Shown: one piece after another, positions 25,987-34,271 of the stretch
Position numbering within the stretch: the stretch's first letter is position 1
Layout of the letters: each line of letters begins with the position of its first letter
Assembly: GCF_030287405.1 (NCBI RefSeq)
Contig: NZ_JASVVV010000002.1
Span: 310,001-374,000, forward strand
Direction: 5' to 3'
From: Halalkalicoccus sp. NIPERK01
GTDB lineage: Archaea > Halobacteriota > Halobacteria > Halobacteriales > Halalkalicoccaceae
DNA: 64,000 bases
The notes under the pieces: generated by a model
Database searches by the model: none
Told to the model about the DNA's origin: nothing
What the model saw: the letters and a program-made list of their open reading frames with translations, nothing else
Program-made: the position numbers and the translations under genes

Positions 25987-26562
25987 CTAGAACCCAAGCA
26001 CTACCCCCGAGACGCCGAGGAAGATCACCATCCCGAAGACGTCGACGACGTTCGTGACGATCGGGATCGTCGTGTCGTCGGGATCGATCCCCATCCGGTA
26101 GGAGGCGTAGGTCGCGCCGATGCTGAAGACGATCGCGATCACGGCGACGCTCATGCCGCTGACCAGCGAGATGAGAAGCAGCGTCGACAGCGGCAGACCG
26201 ATCCCGAGGAACGCGCCCAGCAGATAGGCGCCGACCGCGAGGGACGTGAAGACGGTCGCCGCGAGCGCGAGGATCGCGCCGACGTTGGCCCACAGCACCC
26301 GGTCACGGGGATCGAACTCCGTCGTCCCGAGGTGGAGCCGTGAGGAGAGCCGCGAGGAGAGGATCGCCCCGAGGTTGCCCCCCAGACCGACCATCGTCGG
26401 GACCATGACGGCGAGAATGGCGTACCGTTCGAGCAGTTCCTCGGCGCCTTCGAGCGTGATGCCGGCCCAGAGGACGACGATCGAGAGCACCACGAGCAGC
26501 GGGAACATGGTGGTGACGATGTTCCTCGCCTCCCACGTCCCGAGCGATCCCGAGGGGGTCAC
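25987..26562 (-). CDS. MgtE-type Mg2+ transporter, second half
   Basis: This 191-residue protein is one MgtE integral domain of about five helices: MFPLLVVLSIVVLWAGI, the MVPTMVGLGGNLGAILSSRL motif, ANVGAILALAATVFTSLAVG, and the end helix TTIPIVTNVVDVFGMVIFLG. The last contains the conserved DDTTIP...D region lining the ion path. The GTG start at 26562 overlaps the stop of the preceding, equally long MgtE half. The two probably pair into one transporter. The long frame upstream of 26562 is only read-through of the other gene. Confidence 0.85.
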   Translation of the reverse strand: MTPSGSLGTWEARNIVTTMFPLLVVLSIVVLWAGITLEGAEELLERYAILAVMVPTMVGLGGNLGAILSSRLSSRLHLGTTEFDPRDRVLWANVGAILALAATVFTSLAVGAYLLGAFLGIGLPLSTLLLISLVSGMSVAVIAIVFSIGATYASYRMGIDPDDTTIPIVTNVVDVFGMVIFLGVSGVVLGF

Positions 26563-27131
26563 GGGACGAGCACCTCGACGAGGCCGACCGAGAGCAACAG
26601 GAAGAGCATCCCGAAGACGTCGCCGAGCGTGGTGACCGAGGGGCCGACGAGGTTGTCGGGATCGTAGCCGTACTCGTAGCCCGCGAAGATCAGGGCGAGG
26701 AGCCCGACGATCATGACGACGGAGGTCAGCACGCCCGCGATCAGCATGATCCCGACCAGCTCGTAGAGCGCCGCCGACTCCCACCCGAGGAGCAGGAGCG
26801 CGAGCCACGTGATGACGCCGATCACGACCGAGATGCCGATCCCGTTGACGAAGGAGGCGACGACCGCGTTCACGAGTCGGTCGTTCCGTTCGAACCGGGG
26901 TTCGAGCAGCCCCTGGTGAAGCCCGCTCGATATCCGGCTGCCGAGCGCGCCGTAGACGTTCCCGCGGGTGGCGAGGAAGACCGGGACCATCACGAGCAGT
27001 CCGGGGAACCGCTCGACGCTCTCGAGGATCCGTTCGAGAACGAGGCCCGCGAACAGGCCGCCGCCGAGCGCGATCAACAGGACCGGAAGCGCCTCGCGGT
27101 AGATCGACCGGAACTCCTCCCGAGGGCCCAT
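26559..27131 (-). CDS. MgtE-type Mg2+ transporter, first half
   Basis: This 190-residue MgtE membrane domain without the cytosolic N and CBS domains has EALPVLLIALGGGLFAGLVL, VMVPVFLATRGNVYGALGSR, and PDNLVGPSVTTLGDVFGMLF. It is the partner of the following gene (GTGA overlap). Splitting the two pseudo-symmetric MgtE units into separate short genes is common in haloarchaea. Substrate Mg2+ or another divalent cation is by family. A TATA-like GTTTAAC lies about 25 bp upstream on this strand. Confidence 0.85.
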   Translation of the reverse strand: MGPREEFRSIYREALPVLLIALGGGLFAGLVLERILESVERFPGLLVMVPVFLATRGNVYGALGSRISSGLHQGLLEPRFERNDRLVNAVVASFVNGIGISVVIGVITWLALLLLGWESAALYELVGIMLIAGVLTSVVMIVGLLALIFAGYEYGYDPDNLVGPSVTTLGDVFGMLFLLLSVGLVEVLVP

Positions 27132-27186
27132 GGTCGGGGGTCGTTCGATTCGATGTTAAACCTACCGAGAACGTTCGGGTAACCGA

Positions 27187-27286
27187 TACTGTCGGCTGTA
27201 CCTCGTCGATCGGGACTCCGGTGATCCGACCGTTTCCGGCGGTGTCTCGGCCACTCGTTCCCGGCGGTGGGTACAGCCGACGGTAC
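27187..27286. repeat. Inverted-repeat element A (CTGTCGG ends)
   Basis: TACTGTCGGCTGTAC (27187-27201) and GTACAGCCGACGGTA (27271-27285) face each other. Eleven pairs are perfect (GTCGGCTGTAC), and 13 of 14 match over the longer arm. The 69-bp interior is unlike elements B and C. It lies between the PhoU-RCK gene and mgtE. Confidence 0.6.
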
Positions 27287-27303
27287 GACGAACCGGCCGG
27301 GCC

Positions 27304-28509
27304 TCACGCGGCCGCGAGATCCCGGAACGTCCCGGCGGACGTCCGGGTCCCCTTCGCGATCAGCACGTCGCCCGCCTGGAGTTCGGTGTCGGCGTCGGGG
27401 ACCAGCACCCAGCCCTCCTCGGGCCGGCGCACGGCCAGCACGTTCATGCTCACGTCGGACTCGGGGACGCCCTCGACGAGCGAGGTGTTCTCGAGGCGGC
27501 TCCCGGGATCGACGGTCACGCGGGCGATGATCTCGTCGCTCTCCTGGACCGCGAGTTCGACGACGGGGTGGACGTCGATCTCCCGGAGGATCCCTTCCGA
27601 GATCTCGAGGGCCGCATCCGAGATCTCCTCGGTGCTGAAGCCCAGGTGGAGCAGGCCCCTGAGAGAGACGGGGTCGGGCGCGTCGCCCGCCGCCCGGAGC
27701 GTCCACGCCTCGAAACGCGAGCGCAGCGCGTCGACCTCGACTTCGAGGTTTCGCACCTCCTCGGCGAGTTCGACGTTGTCGAAGAGGATCGACCCGTACG
27801 CGAGGTCGACGGCGAGTTCGCTCAGGTTCTTCATCAGGATGATCGAGTCCACGGCCCGATCGAGGTCCGCGATCTCGGAGTCGACGGGTTCGGGCGGGGC
27901 GTACTCCTCGCCGGTGAGCGTCCCGTAGACCTCGGTGATCCCGGCGTCGGGCCCCCGAAGCAGCGCCACGTCGGCGGCTTCGAGGGCGGTGTGGGGACCC
28001 GGATTCAGGATCCACTCGGAGCCGCGACGCAGCGCGATCACGCGGACCCCCGTCTCGGATTCGAGGTCGATCTCGCCGAGCGTTCGGCCGGCGTAGGCCG
28101 ACCCCTCGGCGACGCTCGCGCGCACGAGCGTCTCGACGGCCTCCGGAAGGGCGGTCCGCATCGCGTCGGGGAGGCCGACCTCCTCCATGACCACCTTCGC
28201 GATGTCGCCGGTCGCGTCGCTGATCTTCTCGGCGCCGCTTACGATCCCCAGGACGGGCGCGAGCGCCTCGGCGTCGGCGGGGTTGCGAGCGGCCATCAGC
28301 AGGCTCATCCGGGCGCGCAACTGGAGGACGTCCATGCGCTCCTCGAGGCGAAGCACCTCCTCGGCGATTCGCTCGCTGTTCAGGAGCACCGCCGAGTACG
28401 AGAGGTCGATCAGGAGTTCGGAGGTGTCTTTCATCTCGACGAGCAGGTCCTTGACGCTCACCGGCTCGTACTCGACCGTGGTCGGCGGCGGATCGCCGTC
28501 GGATCCCAT
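27304..28509 (-). CDS. Tandem PhoU-RCK_C (TrkA-C) regulatory protein
   Basis: This 401-residue soluble protein is an internal duplication. Unit 1 has a PhoU-like helical domain (about 15-115: MKDTSELLIDLSYSAVLLNS) then a TrkA-C domain (about 130-200: YAGRTLGEIDLESETGVRVI). Unit 2 repeats both (MKNLSELAVDLAYGSILFDN; then DVSMNVLAVRRPEEGW). TrkA-C domains bind nucleotides such as c-di-AMP or ligands and gate cation channels. Encoded on the same strand just downstream of the split MgtE, it may gate that transporter. Element A lies in the 172-bp gap. Confidence 0.8.
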   Translation of the reverse strand: MGSDGDPPPTTVEYEPVSVKDLLVEMKDTSELLIDLSYSAVLLNSERIAEEVLRLEERMDVLQLRARMSLLMAARNPADAEALAPVLGIVSGAEKISDATGDIAKVVMEEVGLPDAMRTALPEAVETLVRASVAEGSAYAGRTLGEIDLESETGVRVIALRRGSEWILNPGPHTALEAADVALLRGPDAGITEVYGTLTGEEYAPPEPVDSEIADLDRAVDSIILMKNLSELAVDLAYGSILFDNVELAEEVRNLEVEVDALRSRFEAWTLRAAGDAPDPVSLRGLLHLGFSTEEISDAALEISEGILREIDVHPVVELAVQESDEIIARVTVDPGSRLENTSLVEGVPESDVSMNVLAVRRPEEGWVLVPDADTELQAGDVLIAKGTRTSAGTFRDLAAA

Positions 28510-28549
28510 GGCGAGGGGTTGCGCGGGTGTCTAAAAAGTCCTTGCGCAG

Positions 28550-28861
28550 CTAGTGGTCGTCCTCGCGCCACTTGTGTTCGCACTCGGTGCAGACGAAAAA
28601 GCGCGTCTCCGACTCGTCGGCCGCCCGGATCTGCTGCATGTACCAGTAGGCGCGGTCGTTGCCACACTCGGGACACTGCGCGCTCGTGGTCGGCAGCCCG
28701 CTGTTTTCCGCACCGCTCTCGATGACCTCGCTTTGCTCCTGGGCGGCGGTCGTGGTGTACGAGGCGCTGTCGCCCTTGGGCTGTTCGTGCCCGCAGCCCT
28801 TACACACCCAGACGTCGCCCTGACCCATCATCATCGAACCGCATTCGTCGCAGAATTCCAT
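28550..28861 (-). CDS. tfs: Transcription factor S (TFS)
   Basis: This 103-residue archaeal TFIIS/RPB9-like factor rescues backtracked RNA polymerase by stimulating RNA cleavage. It has an N-terminal zinc ribbon with C4-C7 and C20-C23, a linker, and a C-terminal ribbon with C63-C66 and C91-C94. The catalytic acidic pair Asp82-Glu83 (ADESETRFFVC) is intact, so it should be an active cleavage factor. The start at 28861 was chosen because MEFCDECG is the usual beginning; the upstream extension is unsupported. Confidence 0.93.
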   Translation of the reverse strand: MEFCDECGSMMMGQGDVWVCKGCGHEQPKGDSASYTTTAAQEQSEVIESGAENSGLPTTSAQCPECGNDRAYWYMQQIRAADESETRFFVCTECEHKWREDDH

Positions 28862-28904
28862 GTCCTGCCTACCGTATCGAGCCAATTAAGCGCCCCGAAT
28901 CGCC

Positions 28905-29162
28905 TCACCCCTCGCCCTCGGACTGGTAGGGTTCGCCGACGGCCTCCCGGGGAAGCGAGTTGTGGATCTCGGTCTTGAGGTCCTCCGCGGAGCGATACGA
29001 GTCGCTGCCCGTCTCGGAGACGAGTTCGCCGAGGTTCGCCTCGCCGTCGGCGAGCAGGACCGTCACCCCCTCGAGTTCGACCGCGGCGTCGTCCCGGGGG
29101 ATCGGATAGGAGAGTTCGTCCAACTCGTCGTCGACCCGGCTGAGTTTGACTTCACGTGCCAT
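28905..29162 (-). CDS. Small acidic conserved haloarchaeal protein
   Basis: This 85-residue protein is similar in look to DUF5789-type haloarchaeal proteins. Its pattern is LDELSYPIPRDDAAVELEGV, then VLLADGEANLGELV, then FxS-like SYRSAEDLKTEI and a C-terminal PREAVGEPYQSEG. No enzyme motif is seen. A TATA-like TATAAG on this strand (about 29187-29192) lies about 27 bp upstream of the ATG and overlaps the left arm of element B. The family name is tentative. Confidence 0.65.
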   Translation of the reverse strand: MAREVKLSRVDDELDELSYPIPRDDAAVELEGVTVLLADGEANLGELVSETGSDSYRSAEDLKTEIHNSLPREAVGEPYQSEGEG

Positions 29163-29190
29163 GTCATCACATATGTCGGCGATCGTCTTA

Positions 29191-29266
29191 TACTGTCGGC
29201 TGTAACCGTGTGACGATTCTCCCCGCCCCGTAGCGGGGAGGATCTGCAACGACGTACAGCCGACAG
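29191..29266. repeat. Inverted-repeat element B (CTGTCGG ends)
   Basis: Arms CTGTCGGCTGTA (29193-29204) and TACAGCCGACAG (29255-29266) are 12 perfect pairs. Inside lies a second hairpin, ATTCTCCCCGC-CCCGTA-GCGGGGAGGAT (29216-29243, ten of eleven pairs). The 76-bp element sits between divergent genes, and its left arm overlaps a TATA-like box. Confidence 0.65.
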
Positions 29267-29419
29267 GAGTAGCCCTTCGCCGAACAGGAGGCTGATAGAG
29301 GGAGTATCGTAGCCAGTCGGATGGTGTTTTCGGGCCACAGCGTCCACGGCGGTCGGTTACCGAACAAACCGCCGCGTCTCTACGATAATCCCTATAGCCC
29401 CCGACTCCGTAGGCCCGTC

Positions 29420-30682
29420 GTGGCGCTCTTCGAGACCGACCGACGCATCCTCGCGCTCGCCATGGCCCGGATGGCCGACGGCGTCGGCAACTCGTTTCTC
29501 ATCATCGTCCTCCCCCTGTACATCGCGAGCGGACTCGTCGAGGGGCGGACGTTCGGGCTGACGGAGTCGATGATCATCGGGATCGTTCTCTCGCTGGTGG
29601 GGTTCGTCAGCAGCCTCTCCCAGCCGTTCACCGGGCGGGTCTCCGACAGGACGGGCCGGCGGAAGCTCTACATCCTGATCGGCCTGGGCGGGCTGACGAC
29701 CGCCAATCTCCTCTACCTGCTCGCGGGGTCGTACCTCTCGCTGATCGCCCTGCGGGCCCTGCAGGGGATGTCGATCGCCTTCATCATCCCCGCGTCGGTC
29801 GCGCTCGTCAACGAACTCGCGGGCGCGGGCACCCGCGGGGGCAACATGGGCGTCTACAACACCTTTCGGCTCGTCGGCTTCGGCGCCGGCCCGATCGCCG
29901 CCGGCGTGCTCGTCAACGCCGGGCCGTACTCGCTCGCGGGGGTCGAGCTCTCGGGGTTCGAGGCCACCTTCTACGTCGCCGCCGGGGCGGCCGCGCTGAG
30001 TTTCGCGCTCGTCTCCGTACTCGTTCAGGACCCCGCGGAGCTCGAACGCGCCAGAAAGGACCTCTCGATCGACGTTTTCGATGGAGAGGGCGGGCTCGAT
30101 CCGGTCTTCACCCTCGGGATTGCCTCGCTGTTCATGGCAATCGGGATCGCGCTCTTTGCGACCCTCCAGCCCGAGATCAACGCCCGCCTCGAACAGGGCT
30201 CGACCTGGTTCGGGGTGCAGTTCGCGGCGTTCATCATCTCGCAGGTCTTCCTGCAGGTTCCCATCGGGAGAGCCAGCGACCGCTGGGGCCGCAAGCCGTT
30301 CATCCTCGTCGGACTCCTGTTGCTCGCGCCCTCGACGCTGCTGCAGGGGATCGTACTGGACTCGTGGCTCATGCTGGTCGTCCGGCTCACCCAGGGGGTC
30401 GCCGGCGCGATGGTGTTCGCCCCGGCGCTCGCGCTCGCGGGCGATCTCGCGACCGGCGGGGATTCGGGCACCAAACTGTCGGTGCTGACGATGGCGTTCG
30501 GCCTCGGCGTCGCGCTCGGGCCGCTCTCGGCGGGCTTTCTCGTGAGCCTCGGCTTCGTCGTGCCCTTCGCCGTCGGCGCGGCGCTCGCGGTGATCGGGTT
30601 CGGACTGGTCTACACGCAGGTCGAGGAGACGGTCGAAACCGGGGCTTCCGGGGCGGGAGCCGACCCCGCCCCGCAGGACTAG
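29420..30682 (+). CDS. MFS transporter
   Basis: This 420-residue, 12-helix major facilitator protein has the typical loop 2-3 motif QPFTGRVSDRTGRRK and its half-copy VPIGRASDRWGRKP. It resembles drug or sugar efflux MFS proteins (DHA family). The likely start is GTG at 29420 (VALFETDRR), because the 33 residues before it are basic and unlike a membrane protein N-terminus. A TATA-like CCTATAGCCC lies about 25-28 bp upstream of that GTG. The substrate is unknown. Confidence 0.82.
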   Translation: MALFETDRRILALAMARMADGVGNSFLIIVLPLYIASGLVEGRTFGLTESMIIGIVLSLVGFVSSLSQPFTGRVSDRTGRRKLYILIGLGGLTTANLLYLLAGSYLSLIALRALQGMSIAFIIPASVALVNELAGAGTRGGNMGVYNTFRLVGFGAGPIAAGVLVNAGPYSLAGVELSGFEATFYVAAGAAALSFALVSVLVQDPAELERARKDLSIDVFDGEGGLDPVFTLGIASLFMAIGIALFATLQPEINARLEQGSTWFGVQFAAFIISQVFLQVPIGRASDRWGRKPFILVGLLLLAPSTLLQGIVLDSWLMLVVRLTQGVAGAMVFAPALALAGDLATGGDSGTKLSVLTMAFGLGVALGPLSAGFLVSLGFVVPFAVGAALAVIGFGLVYTQVEETVETGASGAGADPAPQD

Positions 30683-31447
30683 CTACTCGAAGTCGGGGTC
30701 GCGCTTCTCGACGAACGCCTCCATGCCCTCGCGCTGGTCGGCGGTCCCGAACAGGCCACTCCAGAGCCGGCGCTCGTAGGCCAGCCCCGCCGACTGGTGG
30801 CTCTCGTGGACCTGGTTGAGCGCCTCCTTGGCCGCGGCGAGCGCAAAGCGGGGCTTTGCGGCCAACTGGTGGGCCATCTCGTCTACCACGGAATCGAGTT
30901 CCTCCTGGGGAACGACCTCGCCGACGAGGCCGATCTCCGCCGCGGATTCGGCGTCGAGGCGCTCGCCGAGGAAGACCATTCTCCTGGCTGCTGCGTCCCC
31001 GACGAGTCGGGAGAGGCGCTGGGTGCCGCCCCACCCGGGGACGATCCCCAGGTCGATCTCGGTCTGACCGAGGACGGCGTTCTCGCTCGCGACCCGGAGG
31101 TCGCAGGCGAGCGCGAGTTCACAGCCGCCGCCGAAGGCGTACCCGTTGACCGCGGCGATCGCGGGCGCGTCGTGGGTCGCGATCCGGTCGCAGACCCGGT
31201 GGCCGAGTTCGGCGTACGCCATCGCCTCCTCGACCGAGAGCTCCTTCATGTAACTGATGTCCGCGCCGGCGACGAAGGCGTTCTCGCCCGCGCCGGTCAG
31301 GACGAGCGCGCGGACGTCCTCGGTCTCGTCGAGGGTCCGGTCGAGCGCCTCCAGCGTGGCGACGTTGAGCGCGTTGAGGCTGTCGGGCCGGTCGACGGTG
31401 ATGGTGGCGACGCCGTCCTCCCGCGTGATCGTGACGGTCTCTGGCAT
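30683..31447 (-). CDS. Enoyl-CoA hydratase/isomerase (crotonase)
   Basis: This 254-residue crotonase-fold enzyme has the oxyanion-hole segments FVAGADISYMKEL and NGYAFGGGCELAL. Both catalytic glutamates of true hydratases are there: Glu110 in GGGCE and Glu130 in GQTEIDLG. The substrate is an enoyl-CoA, probably crotonyl or 3-hydroxyacyl-CoA of beta-oxidation. It is monocistronic and convergent with the MFS gene. The methylmalonyl-CoA mutase at 61940 belongs to related acyl-CoA metabolism but is distant. Confidence 0.9.
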   Translation of the reverse strand: MPETVTITREDGVATITVDRPDSLNALNVATLEALDRTLDETEDVRALVLTGAGENAFVAGADISYMKELSVEEAMAYAELGHRVCDRIATHDAPAIAAVNGYAFGGGCELALACDLRVASENAVLGQTEIDLGIVPGWGGTQRLSRLVGDAAARRMVFLGERLDAESAAEIGLVGEVVPQEELDSVVDEMAHQLAAKPRFALAAAKEALNQVHESHQSAGLAYERRLWSGLFGTADQREGMEAFVEKRDPDFE

Positions 31448-31533
31448 GGGCCCGACGAGGGGCCCCGGTGTCCTAAGCGTTCGCCAATCGGAGAACGAAT
31501 GAGTAACGTATCACCTCCCCGTAGCGTCGGGCA

Positions 31534-32025
31534 ATGACACTCTCGGAGGAGGCACGGGAACGCCTCGCGGACGTGGTGTCGCTCCAGCCGACGAAGAACG
31601 CCGAACTTCAGGAGCGATGGGGGATGGAAAGCGGCAGCGATGTCCACCAGTACCTCGAAACCGAGCTCTCTGAGTACTACTACCGCGACGAGGACAGCCT
31701 CATTCGAGCGACGCCCGACGCGGCGGACCTCGTCGATGTCGACCCCGGGATCGAGGGCGGCGAGGAGGGTACCGTCATCCGCGTGCCCGAACTCCAGGGC
31801 CAGGTCTTCGAGGTACTTGCGGGTCCAGAGGAGCGCTCTCAAAGCGTGGTTTCGGTGCTGCAGGACCTGCGGGCGGAGTTCGGGATCGATCCCGAGGCCG
31901 GCGAGGTCCGCTCGGCGCTCCAGAGCCTGAAGCGAAAGGGGATCGTCGAGGTCGAGTACCGGACCGTCCCGACCTTCCGGAAGGCCGCACCCCGCGAGGA
32001 CGTCACCGTCGAGACACTGGAGTAG
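31534..32025 (+). CDS. Conserved haloarchaeal protein (DUF5797-like)
   Basis: This 163-residue soluble protein begins LSEEARERLADVVSLQPTKN and ends with a probable winged helix (VRSALQSLKRKGIVEVEYRT). This suggests a nucleic-acid-binding or regulatory role. It looks like the DUF5797 family by memory of its N-terminus. Its 3' end overlaps the convergent next gene by 23 bp. The function is unknown. Confidence 0.7.
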   Translation: MTLSEEARERLADVVSLQPTKNAELQERWGMESGSDVHQYLETELSEYYYRDEDSLIRATPDAADLVDVDPGIEGGEEGTVIRVPELQGQVFEVLAGPEERSQSVVSVLQDLRAEFGIDPEAGEVRSALQSLKRKGIVEVEYRTVPTFRKAAPREDVTVETLE

Positions 32026-33058
32026 CCCCCGAGCGCGCGCGTTCCCGGCGGCGTTCGAGCACCCTCTCGATACCCTTGCCCGGCCCGCCCTCGATGGGCC
32101 AGCCCTTCGTCCGCCACGCGGGCGGTTCGGGCGAGAAGTCGGGACACGACCCCGAACACTCGGCGGCGGTTTGTTCGCGCCCCTTCGCCACACAGTGGGG
32201 CACGAGCGCGTCCGAGTCGATCCGCCCCTCGAAATGGCGGCAGTCAGGGCGCATCGTGTCGACGTAGGAGCGCCACCCCCGCTCGTAGGCCCGTTCTGCG
32301 ATCGCGAGGCGTTTTGCACCCTTCTCCTCGGGCGGGACGTACTCGAATCGGGCGGCAGAACGGTCGTGGTCGCCCCCGGTGGGGCGCTCCGTGATCCGCG
32401 TTCCCGGTTCGTCGGGTGCGAGCCGACGGGGGTGCCAGCGGACGCTCGCCTCGCCTCTCGAGAAGACGAGGATGCCGACCTCGACGGGGATGTCCTCCAG
32501 CAGGGCGGGTTCGACTCGGTCGCCCGTCGCGCGGGTGGCGACCCAGACCTCGTCGGCGAGTCCGAGCGCGACGTCCCGCTCCAGTTGGTTCGAGAGCGCG
32601 CGGGCGGCGCTGGCGTCCAGATCCGGTTTGTTCTCGATGGCGATAATTCCCGATAGCCACTCGGGGTACTCGTATCGCCGGCGGATCTCGATTCGATTCC
32701 CGCGTTTTCGGGTGTCGAGGATCCCGCGATCGCTCGCGACGTGGATCGCCTCCCGGACGTAGCGCCACGGGTAGCCCGGGTGGGGCAGCGCCTCGCGGTA
32801 GTACTCCCACTCGGCGGGCGCGTTCCGGACGACGTGGAGGAGGTTCGAGTCGAGTCGCTCCCGGCCGAACCGCTCGCGTCGGGCCAGCCCCTCGGGGTCG
32901 ACCTCGAGGACGACCGTGTCCCAGCGCCGGCTCCGGGTCCCGAGTTGGCGCGCGACGATAACTGGAGAGGGGTCGCTATCGGGGGGCCAGTTCCGCTCGG
33001 CCCACCGACAGACCCGGAGTTCGAAGCCGAACTCGTGGCCGATCCGCTCGCGCGTCAT
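32003..33058 (-). CDS. Conserved haloarchaeal protein (DUF5787-like), possible nuclease-type fold
   Basis: This 351-residue protein has a central IIAIENKPDLDASAARALSN segment resembling the E-x-K core of PD-(D/E)xK nucleases. WVATRATGDRVEPALLEDIP follows. The C-terminal part carries conserved Cys and His residues (RPDCRHFEG, PHCVAKGREQ, CSGSCPDFS) that may bind a metal or iron-sulfur cluster. I recall it as DUF5787. The start at 33058 gives MTRERIGHEFGFELRVC; the upstream extension enters the neighbour's Asp-rich tail. A nuclease role is inference from the E-x-K pattern. Confidence 0.65.
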   Translation of the reverse strand: MTRERIGHEFGFELRVCRWAERNWPPDSDPSPVIVARQLGTRSRRWDTVVLEVDPEGLARRERFGRERLDSNLLHVVRNAPAEWEYYREALPHPGYPWRYVREAIHVASDRGILDTRKRGNRIEIRRRYEYPEWLSGIIAIENKPDLDASAARALSNQLERDVALGLADEVWVATRATGDRVEPALLEDIPVEVGILVFSRGEASVRWHPRRLAPDEPGTRITERPTGGDHDRSAARFEYVPPEEKGAKRLAIAERAYERGWRSYVDTMRPDCRHFEGRIDSDALVPHCVAKGREQTAAECSGSCPDFSPEPPAWRTKGWPIEGGPGKGIERVLERRRERARSGATPVSRR

Positions 33059-33104
33059 ACGCCGAGGGATCGGCCCCGACCGGCCTAAGTCGTTCGAACC
33101 CGGC

Positions 33105-33635
33105 CTACCCGTCGCGGTCGATGTCCGCACCGTCGGTGTCCCCGTCGGAGCCGTCGGTGTCGGAGTCGTCCCCGTCGCTGTCCCGGTCGATACCATCGTG
33201 ATCACGGTCCGGACCGTCCGTGTCCCGATCGATCCCGTCACTACTCCGGTCGGGGCCGTCCCCGTCGGCGCCATCGGCGTCGGCGTCGGAATCCGAACCG
33301 TCGGCGTCCGCGTCGTGATCGGTGCCAGCGACCGGACGCGGGCGCTCCCGGGATCGGCCCGCGTCCTCGGATCGCTCGGCGTCGTCGCGGTCATCGGGGT
33401 CCACAGGCTCCCCGCCGAGGTCGCGCCCGGTCGCGTAGAGGACCACGGGCGGGAACACGTAGGAGGCGATGGCCAACCACGCGAACGCGGGGTCGATGAA
33501 GATCAACAGGCCGAAGGCGGTCAGCGCCGCCGTCGCCGCCGCGTGGATCGCCGTGGTCGTATAGCGCCGATAGTACGCCCAGAAGCCACGGGTTCGTTCC
33601 GCGATCGGTGTCCCTGAATCGGTTCGGGCGGTCAT
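33105..33635 (-). CDS. Membrane protein with Asp-rich repeat tail
   Basis: This 176-residue protein has an N-terminal part with two helices (AIHAAATAALTAFGLLIFID, then WLAIASYVFPPVVLYATG). From about residue 95 to the end it is a low-complexity tail of about 80 residues, nearly half Asp, with DGxDRDxDG-like units. The units resemble D-x-D-x-D-G Ca2+-binding loops of thrombospondin type 3 repeats. The DNA is a short tandem repeat (GAC/GGG-rich), so the tail length may vary between strains. The function is unknown. Confidence 0.68.
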   Translation of the reverse strand: MTARTDSGTPIAERTRGFWAYYRRYTTTAIHAAATAALTAFGLLIFIDPAFAWLAIASYVFPPVVLYATGRDLGGEPVDPDDRDDAERSEDAGRSRERPRPVAGTDHDADADGSDSDADADGADGDGPDRSSDGIDRDTDGPDRDHDGIDRDSDGDDSDTDGSDGDTDGADIDRDG

Positions 33636-33745
33636 CGGATCGCCCGCCGAGGAGGTGTCATGGGAACGCTACGCCATCCGCACGTTTCAGCGCTCGTCTT
33701 GCAAGCCGGCGGCTGTGCGGAGTCGGCGGCTCCGCTCGCCGGGGG

Positions 33746-34171
33746 TCAGTAGCCGTTCTCGTCGAGGAAGCGATGCGCGTCCTCGAGGATGTCCCGGGGG
33801 CCGTCCTGCGTGATGGTGTTGACCGCCTGCTCGTAGTCGCGCCACTGGAGGTCGCGGTGTTCCGTCGAGAGCTCCGCCGACGCCTCGAACGACTTGGCGA
33901 TGAACAGGTGGACCGTCTTGTGGATCGTCTGGCCGTTGGCCTGGAAGACGTAGTCGTACTCGTCGCGAAAGCCGTCGATGAGCCTGAAGTCGTCGATCCC
34001 GGCCTCCTCTTTCACTTCGCGTATCGCGGTCTGTTGGAGCTCCTCCTCGCCCTCGACCCCGCCCTTGGGGAACTCCCAGTCCCCCGGGCGGCTCTTGAGG
34101 AGGAGGTACTCGCGCCGTCCACGCGTATCCCGAAAGAGGATCGCGCCGGCGCTCGTCGCATCTACCGTCAT
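33746..34171 (-). CDS. Nudix hydrolase (Ap4A-type)
   Basis: This 141-residue enzyme has a full Nudix box at residues 38-59 (GGVEGEEELQQTAIREVKEE). The upstream GDWEFPKGG is typical of diadenosine tetraphosphate hydrolases, which cleave dinucleoside polyphosphates. A start at 34171 gives a normal N-terminal strand. Divergent from the ATP-grasp gene, with 100 bp between. A TTAAGAGAATA stretch near 34194 may hold promoters. Confidence 0.85.
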   Translation of the reverse strand: MTVDATSAGAILFRDTRGRREYLLLKSRPGDWEFPKGGVEGEEELQQTAIREVKEEAGIDDFRLIDGFRDEYDYVFQANGQTIHKTVHLFIAKSFEASAELSTEHRDLQWRDYEQAVNTITQDGPRDILEDAHRFLDENGY

Positions 34172-34271
34172 TACCGTTCCTACCCCGCCGATAGTTAAGA
34201 GAATATCGGAGTCCGGACCCACGAGGGACGACCAGACGAAGAACTAAACCCCGTGACGCGGACGTGGGCGT

